Assembly (NCBI GenBank): GCA_028280945.1
Contig: JANQKV010000033.1
Location: 20,581 to 84,580 of the forward strand
Reading direction: 5' to 3'
DNA length: 64,000 nucleotides
From: Opitutaceae bacterium
GTDB lineage: Bacteria > Verrucomicrobiota > Verrucomicrobiia > Opitutales > Opitutaceae
Shown here: positions 59,709 through 64,000 of the stretch, piece by piece
Layout of the letters: every line of letters starts with the position of its first letter
How positions within the stretch are numbered: the first letter of the stretch is position 1
Program-made: the position numbers and the translations under genes
The notes under the pieces: generated by a model
What the model was told of the DNA's origin: nothing
Databases searched by the model: none
The model's input: only the letters and a program-made list of their open reading frames with translations

Positions 59709-60620
59709 CTAGCGACTGAGGCGTTCTGCAAGTTCGATCGCTCGGCCGAGACTGACCGCGCTCGCGCCCCCCCGGCCGGCGATATCGAAACCCGTCCCAT
59801 GGTCGGGACTGGTGCGCACGAAGGGCAGGCCCAGGGTAAGGTTGACGGCGTTGTCGAAATCGACGGTCTTGAGCGGCCCGAGCCCCTGGTCGTGGTAGAG
59901 CGCCACGACCGCATCAAACTCCCCTTGTAGTGATCGACTGAATACAGTGTCAGCCGGCAGGGTGTGCGAGAGTCCGGGTGTCTTTTTCCGCAGGCGGTCG
60001 AGCAGTGGGTCAATCAGATCGCGCTCCTCGAAACCCAGCAGTCCATCTTCCCCGGCGTGGGGGTTGAGGCCACAGACCGCAATCCGCGGAGCGGCGATTT
60101 CATCCACTTCCGCCAACCGCACTGCCGCATTGATTGCCCGCTCAATGCCACCTGCCGACAGAGCAAGCGGCACTTCGGCCAGCGGCAGGTGCCACGTCGC
60201 AAGAGCCACTCTTAATCTCAATCCATGGAACGCCATGACCGGGTCTCCGCCCCACTCCGCCGCGAAGAATTCTGTCTGACCCAAATTTTCAAATCCCACG
60301 GCAGCCAGGCGCGCCTTGCTGACCGGCCCGGTCACCACCGCGCGGTAGCGTTGTTCACGGCATCCCGCTGCCGCCACCCGCATCGCGTCCCACGCCACCC
60401 GGGCTCCGGCATCGTCCGGTGCTCCGGGGATCGCCCGATAATCCGCGGGGCCCACCACGCGGGACCGCGTTGCGGACGGCAACTCATCCAACCAACGTCC
60501 CGGACCGATTACCTCGACGGCCGAGTGAAGCTGCGGATGCGCCTCGAGCCAGGCAGCGATGATTTCCGGCCCCACCCCGGCCGGGTCTCCACAGGTCAAA
60601 GCTAGGGGCAAGGTGCTCAT
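59709..60620 (-). CDS. pdxA: 4-hydroxythreonine-4-phosphate dehydrogenase
   Basis: A 303-residue PdxA that oxidises 4-phosphohydroxy-L-threonine in the DXP-dependent pyridoxal-phosphate pathway. It has ALTCGDPAGVGPEIIAAWL, AVVTGPVSKARL, ICGLNPHAGEDG-type CGLNPHAGEDGLLG, VALYHDQGLGPLKTVDF and FVRTSPDHGTGFDIAG, including the metal-binding His and Asp. The gene overlaps lpxA by 4 bp at its start. It ends one base from the convergent membrane-protein gene. This is the last gene of aroB-unknown-lpxA-pdxA. Confidence 0.96.
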   Translation of the reverse strand: MSTLPLALTCGDPAGVGPEIIAAWLEAHPQLHSAVEVIGPGRWLDELPSATRSRVVGPADYRAIPGAPDDAGARVAWDAMRVAAAGCREQRYRAVVTGPVSKARLAAVGFENLGQTEFFAAEWGGDPVMAFHGLRLRVALATWHLPLAEVPLALSAGGIERAINAAVRLAEVDEIAAPRIAVCGLNPHAGEDGLLGFEERDLIDPLLDRLRKKTPGLSHTLPADTVFSRSLQGEFDAVVALYHDQGLGPLKTVDFDNAVNLTLGLPFVRTSPDHGTGFDIAGRGGASAVSLGRAIELAERLSR

Positions 60621-61357
60621 CCGGCGCCGCGAGCGGACGGACGTGCAATCGGTCGTTTGCTGTCCGCGAAAAACGTGAGAAAGGTGCGCGCCGCGTCAGA
60701 TTCGACCTCCGGCAACAATGCCGCCGCCCGCGGTTTCGGATTACCCGGCTCCCCAAACACATGGTGATAGCAGTCCTTGATTTCCCGGATCACCTCCCGG
60801 GGCCACTCGCGGCGTTTGAGTCCCACCAGATTCAACCCCACCAACTCATCACGCTCAGCCGACATGCAAAAGGGCGCGACGTCCTGGGTGATACGGGCCA
60901 CGCCGGCAATCATCGCCCCTTCGCCGATCCGGCAGAACTGGTGGACGCCGGCCCCGCCCCCTACAAACGCCTTCATTCCCACCGTCACGTGCCCCCCGAG
61001 CATCGCGTTGTTCGCCAGAACCACGTCATCGGCGACTTCACAATCATGTCCGGCATGGCTGCACGCCATGAAAAAACAACGGGCCCCCAGAACCGTGGCT
61101 TTCCCCTCATACATCGACCGGTTGAGCGTGACCGATTCGCGCAGCACCGAACCCGCCCCCACCTCCACGTAGGAAGGCGTGGCGGCATCAAAACCCAGAT
61201 ATTGCGGATCGCCTCCCACCACGGCGCCCGGATGCACGATCACACCATCGCCCATCCTCGCCCATTTCGTGACCACCGCATGGGGGCCAACTTCGACGTC
61301 GACGCCGAGTTGGGCTTCCGGTTCAACGATAGCCTGCGGGTGGATGCGGGTGGGCAT
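60617..61357 (-). CDS. lpxA: UDP-N-acetylglucosamine acyltransferase
   Basis: A 246-residue left-handed beta-helix acyltransferase that puts a 3-hydroxyacyl chain on UDP-GlcNAc, the first step of lipid A synthesis. Hexapeptide repeats run from IHPQAIVEPEAQLG to IGEGAMIAG. The catalytic His is in CSHAGHDCEVADD. The C-terminal helical part has LVGLKRREWPREVIREIKD. Presence implies a lipopolysaccharide outer membrane. ATG 61357 (MPTRIHPQ) fits the family; the frame extends upstream to 61411. Overlaps pdxA by 4 bp. Confidence 0.95.
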   Translation of the reverse strand: MPTRIHPQAIVEPEAQLGVDVEVGPHAVVTKWARMGDGVIVHPGAVVGGDPQYLGFDAATPSYVEVGAGSVLRESVTLNRSMYEGKATVLGARCFFMACSHAGHDCEVADDVVLANNAMLGGHVTVGMKAFVGGGAGVHQFCRIGEGAMIAGVARITQDVAPFCMSAERDELVGLNLVGLKRREWPREVIREIKDCYHHVFGEPGNPKPRAAALLPEVESDAARTFLTFFADSKRPIARPSARGAG

Positions 61358-61361
61358 GGCG

Positions 61362-61988
61362 TCAGGAAGACTTCGAACGGCGATCCGTCGACAGCAAATC
61401 CAACTGACCATCCCGCAACAGGTCGTAGTTCTTCAAAATCCGAATGACCTGCAGGGTATCACTTTTGCGGTAGTTGCGGTTGACTTCGACCTTGTCGATC
61501 AGGTCGAGCAACATTGCACGAAACGAGATGATGCCGTCGACACCCCGCTCCTTGAGCAGGGACACGCTTTGGGAACGATAAGGCTCCTGGGTGGGCAGAC
61601 CGGGCAGCACCAGGATTTTGCTGGGTTGCTCGCCGGCACCACCCTCCGCGGTGTCGTCGGGAAAGAGTTTGCTGGCCGCCTGCAGCACCTCCTCTTCCAG
61701 AAACCGCAGGATCTCCGGGGACCCCTTGATCGTCGCCGCGGAGAATACGCCGGTATGCCACGGTTTTACCGCAACGACCGCGCGGTGCAAAAAAGGCAAC
61801 TCGGACGAGAACAAGAAGAAATCAGGCTTGCGGGCACCTCGCTGCCAGCCCGGGTTGTAGACCAACAGATCAATTTCCTCATCGGAGTGCTTGCGGCGCG
61901 ACTGCACCTGGTATTTGCGCACCTGCCGCACCAGAAAACCGTTTTGTTCAAAAAACTCCCGGACAATGCCTTCGTCGATCGCGGACAT
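61362..61988 (-). CDS. Unknown protein in aroB-lpxA-pdxA operon (possible nuclease-like fold)
   Basis: A 208-residue soluble protein that I do not recognise. It starts MSAIDEGIVREFFEQNGFLV, with DEEIDLLVYNP, FLFSSELPFLHRAVVAVKPWHT and SPEILRFLEEEVLQ. The order helix, EID strand and VAVK strand recalls the E-D-xK arrangement of restriction-endonuclease-like folds, but a catalytic Glu before the Lys is missing, so this is only a suggestion. It lies 10 bp after aroB and 4 bp before lpxA, so its expression is tied to them. A role in DNA, nucleotide or envelope metabolism cannot be decided. Confidence 0.75.
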   Translation of the reverse strand: MSAIDEGIVREFFEQNGFLVRQVRKYQVQSRRKHSDEEIDLLVYNPGWQRGARKPDFFLFSSELPFLHRAVVAVKPWHTGVFSAATIKGSPEILRFLEEEVLQAASKLFPDDTAEGGAGEQPSKILVLPGLPTQEPYRSQSVSLLKERGVDGIISFRAMLLDLIDKVEVNRNYRKSDTLQVIRILKNYDLLRDGQLDLLSTDRRSKSS

Positions 61989-61998
61989 GATTAACAGA

Positions 61999-63084
61999 CT
62001 ACTCCACCCCGACCTCGCGCCAAACGGATTCGACGATTTCGCGCGGCACATCCTCGCGGGTGGCGGCTCGACCCACCGCCTCCATCACCACAAAGCGCAG
62101 CCGGCCTGCACGTACTTTTTTATCGCTGGCCATGGCCTCCATCAGCGGTCCCAACTCCAATCCTCCGCGAAGGCGGGTGGGCAAGGCATGAGCCGCCAAT
62201 ACGCGTTCAACGCGCCGAACCAGCGTATCATCGATTAGCTCCAGATCCCGCGAAAGGCGGGCTGCTGCCGCCAACCCAATTGCCACTGCTTCGCCGTGCA
62301 GGTACACGCTGTAACCAGCAACTTTCTCAATGGCATGGGCAAAGGTGTGACCCAGATTGAGCAATGCCCGTCCATCGCTGGCCGCGGTCTCAAACTCGTC
62401 GGCCTCAACAATGCGGGCCTTGGCCGCACAACAGCGCCGCACCACCGCCGCCAGGTTTGCAGTCTCCGGCTTGAGGGTTTCGCGCTCAAGTTGAGTAAAG
62501 AGCGTTTCGTCCCCCAGCAGGCCATACTTGATGACCTCCGCCAAGCCGGCGGCAAATTCACGTGGCGGCAAGGTCTGCAAAAACCCCGTGTCAATAAAGA
62601 CCGCCCGAGGCTGGTGAAATGCCCCAACCAGGTTTTTGCCGGCTGCGAGATTGATGCCGGTTTTGCCACCCACGGAACTGTCAACCATCGCCAACAGGGT
62701 CGTGGGGATCTGAATGAAGCTCACTCCGCGCAAAAAACTTGCCGCCGCGAAGCTCCCCAGATCGCCCACCACTCCGCCACCGATGACCAGCACGACACCG
62801 CCGCGGTCCATTTTCTGCGCCGCCAAAAAGTCCCATGCCTCCACCAACTGCTGACTCGACTTCGACGTCTCCCCCGCCGGGACAATCAACCGCGGCGTCT
62901 CCCCCATCATCGCATCGAGCCGACGGCCCTGGCAGTCCATCAGAGAGGCATCGGCCAGAGCCACTGTCTTGGCTCCTCGCGCCCTGAGCCCGGCCAACTC
63001 CGCGGCCACAGCGGAAGCCAGATTTTCGCCAAAGTGAATCGGATAGCTGCGATCCCCAAGATTTACCACGAGGTCCTCGACCAT
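61999..63084 (-). CDS. aroB: 3-dehydroquinate synthase
   Basis: A 361-residue AroB that makes 3-dehydroquinate from DAHP in the shikimate pathway. It has VLVIGGGVVGDLGSFAAASF, TTLLAMVDSSVGGKTGINLA, the metal-binding EVIKYGLLGD and LLNLGHTFAHAIE with conserved His residues. ATG 63084 (MVEDLVVNLGDRSYP) begins the conserved fold; the frame extends upstream to 63363 but overlaps non-coding-looking sequence. It leads the operon aroB-unknown-lpxA-pdxA. Confidence 0.96.
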   Translation of the reverse strand: MVEDLVVNLGDRSYPIHFGENLASAVAAELAGLRARGAKTVALADASLMDCQGRRLDAMMGETPRLIVPAGETSKSSQQLVEAWDFLAAQKMDRGGVVLVIGGGVVGDLGSFAAASFLRGVSFIQIPTTLLAMVDSSVGGKTGINLAAGKNLVGAFHQPRAVFIDTGFLQTLPPREFAAGLAEVIKYGLLGDETLFTQLERETLKPETANLAAVVRRCCAAKARIVEADEFETAASDGRALLNLGHTFAHAIEKVAGYSVYLHGEAVAIGLAAAARLSRDLELIDDTLVRRVERVLAAHALPTRLRGGLELGPLMEAMASDKKVRAGRLRFVVMEAVGRAATREDVPREIVESVWREVGVE

Positions 63085-63322
63085 ATCCGGGTTAAACGGC
63101 GCGGGCTCTGCCAGGTCAACCCACGCCTGAAGTCGATTGGGCAACGTCAGCCCTTTCTTCCAGCTCTGACTCCCTGCAGAAAGCCGCGCTGGTAAAAAAC
63201 TAGGTCTTGTTTTTGCTAGACAATGGCAACTAGGGTGAATTTTACGCTTTTTGCTCTCGCCCGCGGGTCTCGTTTTTCCCTTCCACCACCTCCCAGACCT
63301 CCCTCTCGGTTTTCCCATCAGA

Positions 63323-64000
63323 ATGTTCAAACCAGTGCGAAATGTCGGGTGCGCAGCTTTCACACTTGTGCTTTGCTGTTGGAGTCAGGCCCAAACAACT
63401 GGAGTCGAGACCAGCAACAACGGCAGTAGTTTCGAATGGACGATTGGCAGCTGGACCCTGGGAGTGCCGACACTTTTTGATACTGCTTATATTCTGGGAG
63501 GAACTGTTACCGTTGGCGGAAATGTGACCACGGGAAGGCTTCGAATGACCGGGGGGAAACTCACAAGCAAGACCGATGCATCCACCGATTCACTCAAGCT
63601 GGAGGGCACGGGAACTGACTCTATCTGGACAGGTGGTTCGATCGAAAATCTGACAATCTTTATCGACGACAGTGACGCTGGTTTGGATATCGCTGACTCG
63701 GGGGGAAATTTCTGGAACGGAACCACCTTCATCAACGATGGGCACATCAACTGGATCATCGGAGATCTCGCTGGTGGAAACGGCTCGACCATCACCAACA
63801 ACGCCAACTTCAACGACTCGGCCGACGCCCGCTTCTACAACTTCAGCGGCGGCACTGCCCCGGTCTTCACCAACGCCTCCACCGGCACCTACAACAAAAC
63901 CGGTTCCGGCACCACCGAGTTCGACTCCACTTTCGACAACTCCGGCACGGTCAACGTCAATGCCGGCATCCTTAAACTCGACGGCGGCGGCACCACCTCA
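63323..64000 (+). CDS. Secreted beta-strand-repeat exoprotein (3' end beyond window)
   Basis: The frame is open from ATG 63323 to the right edge, 226 codons. A signal peptide (residues 1-24, AAFTLVLCCWSQAQ) is followed by a repeat-rich beta body: short motifs such as NNGSSFEWTIGSW, GNVTTGRLRMTGGKL, and later GSTITNNANFNDSADARFYN and FDNSGTVNVNAGILKLDGG. The pattern of N-, G- and T-rich strands matches autotransporter-associated or PEP-CTERM beta-repeat exoproteins of this phylum. The end of the protein, and any anchor or passenger domain, is outside the window. Confidence 0.8.
   Translation, partial: MFKPVRNVGCAAFTLVLCCWSQAQTTGVETSNNGSSFEWTIGSWTLGVPTLFDTAYILGGTVTVGGNVTTGRLRMTGGKLTSKTDASTDSLKLEGTGTDSIWTGGSIENLTIFIDDSDAGLDIADSGGNFWNGTTFINDGHINWIIGDLAGGNGSTITNNANFNDSADARFYNFSGGTAPVFTNASTGTYNKTGSGTTEFDSTFDNSGTVNVNAGILKLDGGGTTS

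Overview
The window looks like chromosomal DNA from a GC-rich, polysaccharide-degrading bacterium of the Verrucomicrobia, probably of the Opitutales/Opitutaceae type. This is inference from gene content: a PEP-CTERM sorted exoprotein, a formylglycine sulfatase, several secreted glycoside hydrolases, a TIGR03790 protein, Ig/beta-propeller surface proteins, a beta-strand-repeat exoprotein and a SufCBD-SufT operon. I saw no 16S rRNA, phage, plasmid, transposase or CRISPR signal.

Layout. 1-6.2 kb: a truncated TPR membrane protein, a PEP-CTERM protein, tRNA-Gln, a receiver-only response regulator, then pyrH-frr and proB, and a membrane protein read in the opposite direction. 6.3-15.9 kb: an unknown cytoplasmic protein, a secreted clan-A-like glycosidase, a glutaredoxin-like protein divergent from an HxlR regulator, a three-gene sugar-acid type operon (mannonate dehydratase family, M81/MlrC, SDR) and a divergent secreted GH9 enzyme. 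15.9-24.7 kb: a pair of long perfect palindromes, an SF1 helicase, a large A/T-richer surface protein, a sulfatase, a Rossmann/DUF2867-type protein and an epimerase-like TIM barrel. 24.8-36.3 kb: two tandemly duplicated hybrid histidine kinases, an M20 amidohydrolase, and two paralogous GT-C-like membrane proteins flanking a secreted protein of unknown function. 36.3-43.9 kb: an AraC-DegT-ceramidase operon divergent from a GH16 lipoprotein, then trxB, a creatininase-family protein and an aldo/keto reductase. 44.0-50.7 kb: a Fur-family regulator with two operator-like boxes, sufC-sufB-sufD-sufT, an orphan small protein and a gluconate-type permease. 51.2-64 kb: an adenylate-cyclase/TPR protein, clpP, an infC-amidase-crcB-TIGR03790 operon, an A-type Fe-S carrier, a sigma-factor/membrane-protein pair, an aroB-unknown-lpxA-pdxA operon and the start of a beta-strand-repeat exoprotein.

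How the genes fit together. The secreted GH9, GH16, clan-A glycosidase and sulfatase point to breakdown of plant or algal polysaccharide. The uronate-type operon, the epimerase and the gluconate permease would handle the released sugars and sugar acids. The Fur-family gene is immediately upstream of the Suf Fe-S assembly operon and carries its own 7-1-7 type boxes, which suggests metal- or peroxide-responsive control of Fe-S biogenesis. I did not find one clear-cut new multi-gene system. The least explained structures are the twin palindromes at 15.9 kb, the duplicated GT-C-like proteins around an unknown exoprotein, the twin hybrid kinases, an orphan terminator ahead of the sigma factor, and an unknown possibly nuclease-fold protein inside the aroB-lpxA-pdxA operon.
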